Assembly (NCBI GenBank): GCA_007571225.1
Contig: RKRU01000135.1
Coordinates: 1 to 5,608 of the forward strand
DNA length: 5,608 bases
Source: Nitrosopumilaceae archaeon
Lineage (GTDB): Archaea > Thermoproteota > Nitrososphaeria > Nitrososphaerales > Nitrosopumilaceae
Direction: 5' to 3'
The position numbers were made by a program, and so were the translations under genes. Below are positions 1 through 4,841 of this stretch, piece by piece. The notes beneath the pieces were generated by a model. The model saw only the letters and a program-made list of their open reading frames with translations, made no database searches and was not told where the DNA came from. Each line of letters begins with the position of its first letter. The stretch's first letter is position 1.

Positions 1-249
1 ATCTCCGATGTAGTCCATGTTGTGCCTTCTTAGCGATACCAATGTAGACAGCATAAAAAATTCGTTGACTGCATATTCACGTGGCAGCATGGGCTTGACA
101 GTGGGGCGTATGATGCCTGCCAGCGTACGCCCGTACATGTTTATTACTCCGACGTATCTTATTGCGTCTGAGATCTTCATTACCCTCTTGCACTGGTTTT
201 TGTGCCCTGCAATCTCTTCCTCCCATGCACTGTTTGGGGTCTTTGTCAT
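1..249 (-). CDS. Small thaumarchaeal protein, DUF6659-like, C-terminus cut by window edge
   Basis: The minus strand is open from an ATG at 249 to the window edge, giving 83 residues with no stop. A TGA lies two codons upstream of the ATG, so the start is well fixed. The segment at residues 25-58, beginning KISDAIRYVGVIN and continuing through GRTLAG, R48 and LPREY, resembles the small soluble proteins expanded in Nitrosopumilus and Cenarchaeum. In those, a 'lD..IRfagv...G.i' core is followed by 'R.g..pLL..eE' and an alpha-helical tail. Their function is unknown to me. No signal peptide or membrane segment is visible. An A/T-rich box A-like site about 26 nt upstream suggests a leaderless transcript. 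The opposite strand (17-274) is also open but encodes nothing recognisable, and I treat it as a shadow. I am fairly sure the gene is real and less sure of the family. Confidence 0.72.
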   Translation of the reverse strand, partial: MTKTPNSAWEEEIAGHKNQCKRVMKISDAIRYVGVINMYGRTLAGIIRPTVKPMLPREYAVNEFFMLSTLVSLRRHNMDYIGD

Positions 250-270
250 GCATCAAGATGCCATAATAAG

Positions 271-278
271 CTAATAAG
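271..278 (-). promoter_or_regulatory. Possible box A (TATA) for the small DUF6659-like gene
   Basis: The minus strand reads CTTATTAG, centred about 26 nt upstream of the ATG at 249. That is the spacing expected if transcription starts at the start codon. The surrounding 20 bp are A/T-rich compared with the flanks. No Shine-Dalgarno sequence precedes the ATG, which fits a leaderless message. Confidence 0.4.
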
Positions 279-322
279 TCTAATGTCCGTCCCCGAGTAA
301 GAGGTTATACACGCCACCTGTG

Positions 323-455
323 GTATGATTTTGCCTGCCATCTAGCACAAAAAATCTGTGGGAAAGGACTCACCATACAGCGTGAATTTTAGTCGTACTT
401 GAGCGCATATGACAAGGTTGTCATGTCCATATAATGGACAGACAGGTGGTGATTC
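323..455 (+). repeat. Dispersed repeat family, copy 1 (degraded MITE-like)
   Basis: This copy begins GTATGATTTTGCCTG, which matches the left terminal repeat of copy 2 (615-755) at 12 of 15 positions. Further blocks are shared in the same order: TCTAGCACAAAAAA (341-354 against 635-648), AAAGGACTC (363-371 against 660-668), and a 30-nt block at 391-420 that matches 694-723 at 25 positions. The right end is poorly preserved; CAGG at 443-446 is the last recognisable part of a terminus, and no flanking duplication is visible. A perfect 7-bp hairpin (TGTCCAT 424-430, ATGGACA 434-440) is specific to this copy. Confidence 0.6.
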
Positions 456-456
456 T

Positions 457-486
457 GCTTGTGTGGACCCCGCTTGTGTGGACCCT
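457..486 (+). repeat. 15-bp tandem duplication
   Basis: GCTTGTGTGGACCCC is followed immediately by GCTTGTGTGGACCCT, two units differing only at the last base. It lies in non-coding sequence just beyond the degraded right end of repeat copy 1. Replication slippage is the simplest explanation. Confidence 0.8.
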
Positions 487-614
487 ACAGTCTTCTTGAT
501 TGCATTCATAACGGCTGAAAATCTACTATCCGCCATGAGGATGTTGGTCGTTTTTGTACTTGGCAGGATGTGTCATGCGGTGTGCCAGACGCGGTGTGTT
601 AGATGCGACTGGAT

Positions 615-755
615 GTATGGCTTTACCTGCTCTGTCTAGCACAAAAAAATAACTGAAAAAAAGGACTCTTTAGTAGTGCAGTATGAGTTTTTCAGTCGTG
701 CTTGAGGACATATAACCAGGTTGATGAATCCATATGAGAACAGGTAAAGTCATAC
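615..755 (+). mobile_element. 141-bp MITE-like element (dispersed family, copy 2)
   Basis: The element is bounded by inverted ends, GTATGGCTTTACCTG (615-629) and CAGGTAAAGTCATAC (741-755), complementary at 14 of 15 positions. The flanks GACTGGAT (607-614) and GACTGGAC (756-763) abut these ends and match at 7 of 8 positions, as a target-site duplication would. It is too short to encode a transposase and has no open frame of note, so any movement would need an enzyme in trans. Inside is a second perfect 9-bp inverted repeat, ACTGAAAAA (652-660) with TTTTTCAGT (688-696), so a transcript could fold as a nested double hairpin. Related sequence occurs at 323-455 and 3148-3232. The right end lies 15 bp from the box A of the RAM operon. 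The alternative is a structured non-mobile regulatory or RNA element. Confidence 0.62.
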
Positions 756-770
756 GACTGGACAGACCAA

Positions 771-778
771 ATACTTAA
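771..778 (+). promoter_or_regulatory. Box A for the RAM/VOC operon
   Basis: ATACTTAA is centred about 28 nt upstream of the ATG at 803 but only about 19 nt upstream of the alternative ATG at 794. It therefore supports a leaderless transcript starting at or near 803. The site lies 7 nt beyond the flanking repeat of the 141-bp MITE-like element. Confidence 0.5.
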
Positions 779-802
779 CCGTCTTTAATACACATGTTAT
801 GC

Positions 803-1045
803 ATGCGAGCTTTGTGCCTCATTACTGTAAAGGCGGGCAAAGTTGATTCCGTGCTGGATATACTTAGGAAGAAGCGCAGGATCATCAAACAGATCATGGT
901 AGTGACCGGCAGGGCTGACATTGGCGTACTGATGCAAGGGAACATACACCAGATAAACGACATGATAACAACCGACTTTAAAAGAATCGAGGACATATCA
1001 TCTACTGAGACACTGATGGAAGTGGAGGTCGATCTTGGTTGGTAA
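803..1045 (+). CDS. HTH-less Lrp/AsnC ligand-binding (RAM) domain protein 1
   Basis: This 80-residue protein is one complete RAM domain, the beta-alpha-beta-beta-alpha-beta effector domain of Lrp/AsnC regulators, without the DNA-binding helix-turn-helix. The first strand is RALCLITVKAG (residues 2-12). A helix at about 13-24 and the diagnostic central strand GRADIGV (36-42) follow, then a second helix (48-62) and the final strand TETLMEVEV (68-76). Stand-alone RAM proteins are common in archaea; they oligomerise and may bind amino acids or pair with full-length Lrp proteins. I chose ATG 803 over ATG 794 because the family starts directly at the first strand and because of the box A spacing. 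The next gene overlaps its stop codon and encodes a second RAM protein, so the two probably act together. The bound ligand cannot be read from sequence. Confidence 0.88.
   Translation: MRALCLITVKAGKVDSVLDILRKKRRIIKQIMVVTGRADIGVLMQGNIHQINDMITTDFKRIEDISSTETLMEVEVDLGW
1024..1029 (+). promoter_or_regulatory. Internal ribosome-binding site deciding the TTG start at 1039
   Basis: GGAGGT lies inside the end of the first RAM gene, 9 nt before TTG 1039, and is a strong match to the archaeal anti-Shine-Dalgarno CCUCC. No ATG or GTG start is available in that frame after the stop at 1006-1008, so this site fixes the TTG start. Confidence 0.7.
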
Positions 1046-1257
1046 GGGCCATAATTCTGGTAAAGTCACCCAAGAGGCTCATTGCAGCGCGTCTTAGAAA
1101 GATAGATGCAGTATCGGACTCATTTCCCACAAACGGGCAGTTTGATGCAGTGGCTGTAATAGATGTTGACGAGCTGGTTCAGATAAAGGAGGTTGCCTGC
1201 CAGATCCAGGAGATCAACGGGGTGGAGCGGACGGAAACCATGGTGGAGGTTCAATGA
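1039..1257 (+). CDS. HTH-less Lrp/AsnC ligand-binding (RAM) domain protein 2
   Basis: A second single RAM-domain protein, 72 residues, translationally coupled to the first. Its TTG start overlaps the upstream stop by 7 nt and is preceded by GGAGGT inside the upstream gene. The domain layout is the same: first strand VRAIILVKSP (2-11), helix 12-24, central strands QFDAVAVIDV (34-43), helix 44-58 and final strand RTETMVEVQ (64-72). Like its neighbour it has no helix-turn-helix, so it cannot bind DNA in the usual Lrp manner. Pairwise similarity to protein 1 is low apart from the fold pattern and the shared TET at the start of the last strand, so any duplication is old. A hetero-oligomer of the two is an inference from the coupling, not something the sequence proves. 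Confidence 0.85.
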   Translation: MVRAIILVKSPKRLIAARLRKIDAVSDSFPTNGQFDAVAVIDVDELVQIKEVACQIQEINGVERTETMVEVQ

Positions 1258-1280
1258 AAATGGATTTAAAGAGCTGTGAG

Positions 1281-1285
1281 GGAGG
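1281..1285 (+). promoter_or_regulatory. Ribosome-binding site of the VOC gene
   Basis: GGAGG ends 6 nt before ATG 1292. Because an SD is present, this gene is probably read from the upstream polycistronic message. An A/T-rich ATTTAAAG at 1264-1271 is also about 25 nt upstream of the ATG, so an internal leaderless promoter cannot be excluded. Confidence 0.65.
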
Positions 1286-1291
1286 AGAGAC

Positions 1292-1705
1292 ATGAATATA
1301 AAGCGAGTCGGCAACGTCATACTTGCCGTAAAGGATATTGACAAATCCCTGCACTTTTATCATGAGATCATAGGCCTACCGATCAAAAACCAGAGGAGAT
1401 CGTGGGTGGACCTAGGAACATCTGGCGCACTCTTGAGCATTCATCCCGCATCGCTCACTGCAAAGCATATAGGAAGTTCGATTGAGAACGGCATCACGAT
1501 AGGATTTCTTGTAGGTGATGTCCGCTCTGCACTAGAAGAGCTAAAGTCAAAGGGTGTGGCGGTTCATCGGGACATTGTGGAAAAGGACGCGGGCAAGAAT
1601 GCGGTAATAAGGGATCCGGACGACTATCTAATATCCCTCTTTGAGCCAAACTTTACAGACAAGACAGAACAGACCAGCGGCTACCACGGCTTCACTCCTG
1701 CGTAG
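1292..1705 (+). CDS. VOC-superfamily (glyoxalase/bleomycin-resistance fold) protein
   Basis: A 137-residue protein with two beta-alpha-beta-beta-beta modules typical of the vicinal oxygen chelate superfamily. Module 1 has NVILAVKDIDKSLHFYHEIIG (residues 8-28), the classic strand-helix opening. Module 2 runs from ITIGFLVGDVRSALEELKSKG (68-88) to RDPDDYLISLFEP (107-119). VOC enzymes bind a divalent metal through one residue on each of four strands. Here E118 is in the usual last position, but the first position is N8 rather than His or Glu and the start of module 2 has T69; H51 may supply another ligand. A divergent metal site or a non-enzymatic binding protein are both possible. A hydrophilic tail follows residue 121. 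The gene starts 34 nt after the second RAM gene and is probably in the same operon. The substrate cannot be predicted. Confidence 0.87.
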   Translation: MNIKRVGNVILAVKDIDKSLHFYHEIIGLPIKNQRRSWVDLGTSGALLSIHPASLTAKHIGSSIENGITIGFLVGDVRSALEELKSKGVAVHRDIVEKDAGKNAVIRDPDDYLISLFEPNFTDKTEQTSGYHGFTPA

Positions 1706-2090
1706 ATATCTGCTGCTGCGGGCATTAGTCTGTATTGATCCAACATACTGTCATTTTTTCAGTCGTCTCTTCAATTATGCCATATCTGTCTGAATCCTGT
1801 GAGCCGGTGTATAACGGGCAGGTCTGTATAGCGGGCAGTAGGATCTATGGGTGGTCCGGTTCCATGACTGGATGGCAGAATCACCACACCGTAACCGTAA
1901 TTGCCACTGTAATTGCCACCGTCATGCCGTAATGAGATGTGGGTTCTGGTGTAATGTTGCGCCATCATGATTTTGTGTGCAGACTGCCTGTACTCCCGAC
2001 AATACTTGTTGCATTTCTAGTTAGTCTGGCGGCTGTCCTGCTATCGTAGGGCGCTTTTTGTTGTGTAATATTGACATTACAGTGCGAGTA
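1706..2090. other. Non-coding stretch between convergent genes
   Basis: The VOC gene and the proline-rich gene converge on this 385-bp stretch. It holds the T run at 1754-1759, a 12-bp tandem duplication (GTAATTGCCACT at 1897-1908, then GTAATTGCCACC), and a 6-bp hairpin TGTAAT/ATTACA (2064-2069, 2076-2081) just past the stop of the minus-strand gene. A 31-codon plus-strand frame (1954-2049) would encode a peptide with one hydrophobic segment, LPTILVAFLVSLAAVLLS. It has no clear SD or box A, so I do not call it a gene. Open frames across 1735-1968 on both strands show no recognisable motif. Confidence 0.5.
1754..1759 (+). terminator. Possible oligo-T transcription terminator after the VOC gene
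   Basis: A run of six T lies about 50 nt after the VOC stop codon. Archaeal termination uses T-rich tracts on the coding strand, often without a hairpin. The run belongs to TTTTTCAGTCGT, a 12-nt string also found inside MITE copy 2 (688-699), so it may instead be a fragment of that repeat. Confidence 0.3.
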
Positions 2091-2555
2091 TCAGTATCTT
2101 TCTGTGCGATCCTCGGCATATCCATAGCTTGGATGCGGCTGCCGTGAATCTGGGCCGTCCCTGTCGTCAAGGCGCTTTTTGAGTCCAGCATTCTCCTTTA
2201 ACAGACTGTCACGTTCTGCTTCTAACGATCTAATGGAGATCTGGCCGTCATGCAGTGGGTGGCCTGGGGGAATCGGTTTTACACCCGTGGACAAGAGTCC
2301 TGCAGCATGCTGGCAGAACAGGCGTCTCAACTCGTCCACCTTCTCGCTTGCTTGTACGGGATCGGCGATCCGGCTCTGGCCAACACTGGGAACCTGCCGT
2401 GCAAACTTTGTAGGGGGCCCAAAGGGCATTGGTGGCATGCGCAGGAACTGGGGCACTGTCTGCGGTGGAGCCGGTGGTGGTGGTGGCGGCAATGACGGCC
2501 CAAGGCCTGCATTGTATGGACCGCGTGCGTGCCAAAGGATGTCCGTCTCAAACAT
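2091..2555 (-). CDS. Proline-rich, coiled-coil protein of unknown function
   Basis: I do not recognise this 154-residue protein. It divides into four parts: an N-terminal segment (1-18); a proline-rich region (19-48) with six prolines in a row followed by PP and PxPxxPP motifs, likely extended and unstructured; a middle segment (65-105); and a short leucine zipper-like coiled coil (107-132) with L111, L118 and L125 at seven-residue spacing and charged residues between. A polar tail ends at Y154. No signal peptide or membrane helix is visible, so a cytoplasmic scaffold or adaptor is possible, but that is inference. The ATG at 2555 has a TGA two codons upstream and a well-placed box A, which supports a leaderless start. 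The longer plus-strand frame over it (2179-2799) runs on into the A/C-rich non-coding tract and is rejected. Confidence 0.72.
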   Translation of the reverse strand: MFETDILWHARGPYNAGLGPSLPPPPPPAPPQTVPQFLRMPPMPFGPPTKFARQVPSVGQSRIADPVQASEKVDELRRLFCQHAAGLLSTGVKPIPPGHPLHDGQISIRSLEAERDSLLKENAGLKKRLDDRDGPDSRQPHPSYGYAEDRTERY

Positions 2556-2576
2556 GAATCATCCTGTATGGGTGGC

Positions 2577-2590
2577 ATATTTTTATTTTG
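2577..2590 (-). promoter_or_regulatory. Box A for the proline-rich protein gene
   Basis: The minus strand reads AAAATAAAAATATG, centred about 28 nt upstream of the ATG at 2555. It is the best TATA-like match on that strand in the area and sits where a leaderless transcript would need it. This also supports minus-strand over plus-strand coding here. Confidence 0.55.
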
Positions 2591-2626
2591 CTGTTGCACG
2601 AGGGTTTTATCTAGAATACGGGGGCT

Positions 2627-2661
2627 GGCTAGGATTCTCTCGAGGCATACAAATCCTAGCC
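2627..2661. repeat. Perfect 10-bp inverted repeat (hairpin)
   Basis: GGCTAGGATT (2627-2636) pairs with AATCCTAGCC (2652-2661) across a 15-nt loop. It lies about 40 bp upstream of the box A of the proline-rich gene and borders the A/C-rich tract. It could be an operator, a terminator stem for an unseen transcript or a mobile-element remnant. No duplicated flanks are visible. Confidence 0.7.
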
Positions 2662-2666
2662 GTTTG

Positions 2667-2720
2667 CACTCAATCCAATCTAATCACAGCCACAACCAAA
2701 CCAAATACACAAAAACGACA
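2667..2720. other. G-poor, A/C-rich tract in a non-coding region
   Basis: Only two G residues (2689 and 2717) occur in these 54 nt of the plus strand, and the A/C bias continues more weakly to about 2830. CAATC/TAATC-like words recur. The minus strand holds a 32-codon frame (2670-2768) with a hydrophobic C-terminal half and the plus strand has no plausible gene. I do not call either coding. Confidence 0.5.
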
Positions 2721-2833
2721 TGATTTCAAAGCCAATAATCCCGTCATAAAATCAACTGGACTATCCATGGTATCTGTAGGATCCCAATCTACAACATAAT
2801 CGAACCAAAATCAACCATATTTTTGACAAAATC

Positions 2834-2954
2834 ATTATCTGAGACTGGTTGGGGACAGTATTCTAGTGAGAACCATGGCCAGCCCCTCTGTATTCTGAAT
2901 AGAACCGCAAATTAACTAAATAGGTTCATCACTAGAAGTAATATTATCTGAGAC
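2834..2954. repeat. Inverted repeat nested between 12-bp direct repeats
   Basis: ATTATCTGAGAC occurs exactly at 2834-2845 and 2943-2954. Between the two lies an inverted pair, TTCTAGTGAGAACC (2861-2874) and GGTTCATCACTAGAA (2923-2937), complementary over 14 bp with one bulged base, around a 48-nt loop. Direct repeats enclosing inverted repeats suggest a decayed small insertion. The 5-15 bp gaps between the two repeat types mean it is not a clean target duplication. Confidence 0.5.
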
Positions 2955-3004
2955 GGGCCAGCACCTGTCTGAGATCAGCTAGCCTCCGCATTTTTGATAG
3001 AACC
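2877..3004. repeat. Diverged direct duplication with internal insertion
   Basis: The segment at 2877-2906 starts GGCCAGC and ends TAGAACC. It recurs at 2956-3004 with the same start (2956-2962) and the same end (2998-3004), but about 19 nt longer in the middle. Together with the duplicated ATTATCTGAGAC in front of each copy, this indicates an old tandem duplication of roughly 110 bp that later diverged. Confidence 0.45.
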
Positions 3005-3117
3005 CCCATCAACAACAGATTGTTTGCGCCGAGTCCAAGTAGTACAGTGGAGGAGGGGGAGGGAACCTCTTGCAGGGTGCTGTGTGTGGAGCCATGGACT
3101 TTTTGTACTGTGCGGGG

Positions 3118-3232
3118 CAGGTGAAGTCATACCTGTAGAAAAGATCGCTTTAGTAGTACAATACGGGTTTTTCAGTTGTGCTTGAAAGTATATGGCAGGG
3201 TTGTCAGATTCCATATGAGTAGTAAGTCATAC
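3118..3232 (+). repeat. Dispersed repeat family, copy 3 (rearranged left end)
   Basis: The segment at 3148-3203 matches 668-723 of MITE copy 2 at 43 of 56 positions without gaps, sharing CTTTAGTAGT and GTTTTTCAG. The match continues through TCCATATGAG to a right terminus, GTAAGTCATAC (3222-3232). The expected inverted left end is missing. In its place CAGGTGAAGTCATAC (3118-3132) repeats the right end of copy 2 in the same orientation (14 of 15), as if a second copy's right end were fused in front. No flanking duplication is visible. The element lies about 70 bp downstream of the aminotransferase stop codon. Confidence 0.6.
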
Positions 3233-3302
3233 ATGTCAAAGCCAATGGGGAGCACTACTGACGGTATGCGGCATGGCTGTGGCTTGCTGGATGGTCAATA
3301 AA

Positions 3303-4613
3303 TTATTTGGCGCGTTCCTCGTCCCGCCTGAACTCTTCTGCTGCTACAACTAGCCTGTCTATGTCTGCATCTGCATGTGCGGCAGATATTGCGCCAAGCT
3401 TGCCTGGAAGTACGAATATGTCATTTTGGGTGATCATCTTGAGGTGATACCGGTATAGCTTCTCTTGGTCGCACCGAGCGGCCTGCACCGCATCTGTAAT
3501 TTCCACACTCCGACAGTCGCCCATCGTAAAATGTGTCATGAACATGGAGCCTAGGCCCGTAACAACTGCCGTGCCGCCAAGAGCATCGGCAAGTCCGTCT
3601 CTTGCACACCTTCCCATATTGTCTATTCTTTTGTATATCTCTTGGTTTTTTTTCAGGTATGCCAGCGTCGCGCTTCCGGCCACCATTGATGCAGGATTTG
3701 CAGAGAATGTTCCGCCGCCTACGTAACTGCGCTCCCGTTTTGTGGCATCTGCGCAGGCCATTACATCTTCTTTGCCGCACAGCGCACCTATGGGCATTCC
3801 GCCTCCGATGATCTTTCCAAGCGTTACGATGTCCGGCTCCAGCCCGATCTCCGAGTAAAGGCATCCGTACCCGAACCTAAATCCGGTTACTATCTCGTCT
3901 AGCATGAACAGCGACCCGTTTTTATGTACAAGTTCCTGCACCCCCGAAAGATAGTCGTCGTCTGCAGGAATGCACCCGGCCCCTCCCAAGACGGGTTCTA
4001 TAATGACTCCTGCGAGCCTCTCCGAATATTGGTCTAGTATCCTCGCAGTATCATCTAGGTTGTTGTATGGCACGGATACTATCCTGTCGTCTCCGACTAG
4101 GCCGGTACTTTCGGAGCCCTCAAACGGCCAATTGACGCTCTTTAGCAGGTCAGATGCATATCCGTGCCAACCGCCGTCAACCTTGACTATTATGTCGCGT
4201 CCAGTGTACGAGCGGGCCACCCTTGTTGCATACATTGCAGCTTCTGTGCCAGATGCAGTATACCGTATCTTCTCTGCTGCAGGAACAGAGTCGGCGATCA
4301 TCTTCGACAGTGCGATGGTCTGCTCGTTTACCGCCCCGTACATCCATCCGCGATCGATCTGTTCATGTAGTGCCTTTGCTACCTGTGGCGGGTTGTGTCC
4401 GAGTATGAGACTCCAGTGACCTGCCCAGTAGTCCGTATAGCAGTTTTCATCCACATCTGTTATATGACTGCCCGAAGACGATCTCACGACAAACGGATAC
4501 GGTCTATAATATCTGATGTTGTGGGAGACGCCGTTGATGTGCATCCTTGACGATTCTGCAAAGAGTTTTGCAGAACGCCCTGTCTTTCTTTTGTATTCGT
4601 CTTCATACCTCAA
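3303..4613 (-). CDS. hemL: Glutamate-1-semialdehyde 2,1-aminomutase-like class-III aminotransferase
   Basis: A full-length (436 residues) PLP-dependent fold-type I aminotransferase of the HemL group. Canonical HemL converts glutamate-1-semialdehyde to 5-aminolevulinate, the precursor of haem, sirohaem and cobalamin. Visible features are SGTEA (121-125, phosphate contact), WHG (149-151, ring stacking), DEIVTGFR (239-246, Asp on the PLP nitrogen), TLGKIIGGGMPIGA (264-277) with Schiff-base lysine K267, GTFSANP (301-307), and the C-terminal SAAHADADIDR (410-420). Compared with HemL as I remember it, the tyrosine before HG is W149, SGNP is SANP, and the substrate-contacting Glu near the C-terminus aligns with K405. 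The exact substrate is therefore uncertain. The start is TTG: the frame is open back to a TAA at 4641-4643 with no ATG or GTG, and residues 8-40 fit the family N-terminus. The gene diverges from the rRNA operon, as in Cenarchaeum. Confidence 0.93.
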   Translation of the reverse strand: MRYEDEYKRKTGRSAKLFAESSRMHINGVSHNIRYYRPYPFVVRSSSGSHITDVDENCYTDYWAGHWSLILGHNPPQVAKALHEQIDRGWMYGAVNEQTIALSKMIADSVPAAEKIRYTASGTEAAMYATRVARSYTGRDIIVKVDGGWHGYASDLLKSVNWPFEGSESTGLVGDDRIVSVPYNNLDDTARILDQYSERLAGVIIEPVLGGAGCIPADDDYLSGVQELVHKNGSLFMLDEIVTGFRFGYGCLYSEIGLEPDIVTLGKIIGGGMPIGALCGKEDVMACADATKRERSYVGGGTFSANPASMVAGSATLAYLKKNQEIYKRIDNMGRCARDGLADALGGTAVVTGLGSMFMTHFTMGDCRSVEITDAVQAARCDQEKLYRYHLKMITQNDIFVLPGKLGAISAAHADADIDRLVVAAEEFRRDEERAK

Positions 4614-4636
4614 TTGTCTGTTACAGTACTCTTGAC

Positions 4637-4646
4637 AATTTTAACC
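4637..4646 (-). promoter_or_regulatory. Box A for the aminotransferase gene
   Basis: The minus strand reads GGTTAAAATT, with TTAAAA at 4639-4644 centred about 28 nt upstream of the TTG at 4613. This spacing supports a leaderless transcript beginning at the TTG start. No Shine-Dalgarno sequence lies just upstream of that codon. Confidence 0.55.
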
Positions 4647-4841
4647 AATAGAGTTTGTACATGGCTCGTCAGGCACATGCAGGCACAGGGCAGCAGTTTA
4701 CAGTCTCCGATATGGTAGTCTAGTATGCCATCTCACCGATCTAATGCAATACTCCATACCATATACACCACACCACGTGTCATACCCACGTATCTCAAGT
4801 GCTCTACATGTGTCTACCATTCTGTAATATCGGTACGGCCC

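Larger units (their letters stand above)
250..802. other. Non-coding stretch with repeat elements
   Basis: Between the divergent small gene and the RAM operon I see no convincing gene. Short open frames on both strands (409-639 plus, 342-536 minus) run through repeat sequence and encode cysteine-rich or low-quality peptides with no recognisable motif. The stretch holds two diverged copies of one repeat family (323-455 and 615-755), a 15-bp tandem duplication (457-486) and the promoter of the RAM operon (771-778). Confidence 0.6.

Noticed and set aside
17..274. 85-codon plus-strand frame
   Set aside because: It is a shadow of the minus-strand DUF6659-like gene, continues past that gene's start into its promoter, and has no recognisable product.
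2064..2081. TGTAAT/ATTACA hairpin after the proline-rich gene as a terminator
   Set aside because: No T run follows it on the minus strand, and archaeal terminators depend on T tracts. A 6-bp A/T-rich stem alone is weak evidence.
2670..2768. 32-codon minus-strand frame with a hydrophobic half (MDSPVDFMTGLLALKS...)
   Set aside because: It has no box A or SD at proper spacing. The hydrophobicity follows from the G/T-rich minus strand of the A/C-skewed tract.
2179..2799. 206-codon plus-strand frame with a glycine-rich segment
   Set aside because: It is antisense to the proline-rich gene, its Gly run is the complement of the CCA/CCG proline codons, and it runs through that gene's promoter, the hairpin and the A/C-rich tract. 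The minus strand has a better start, promoter and coiled coil.
2975..3214. Overlapping short frames on both strands (2975-3214 minus, 2994-3185 plus)
   Set aside because: Both run into repeat copy 3 and have neither recognisable motifs nor expression signals.
3421..3864. 147-codon minus-strand frame inside the aminotransferase
   Set aside because: Arg- and Cys-rich out-of-frame translation of a clearly functional aminotransferase gene; a shadow of G+C-rich codons.
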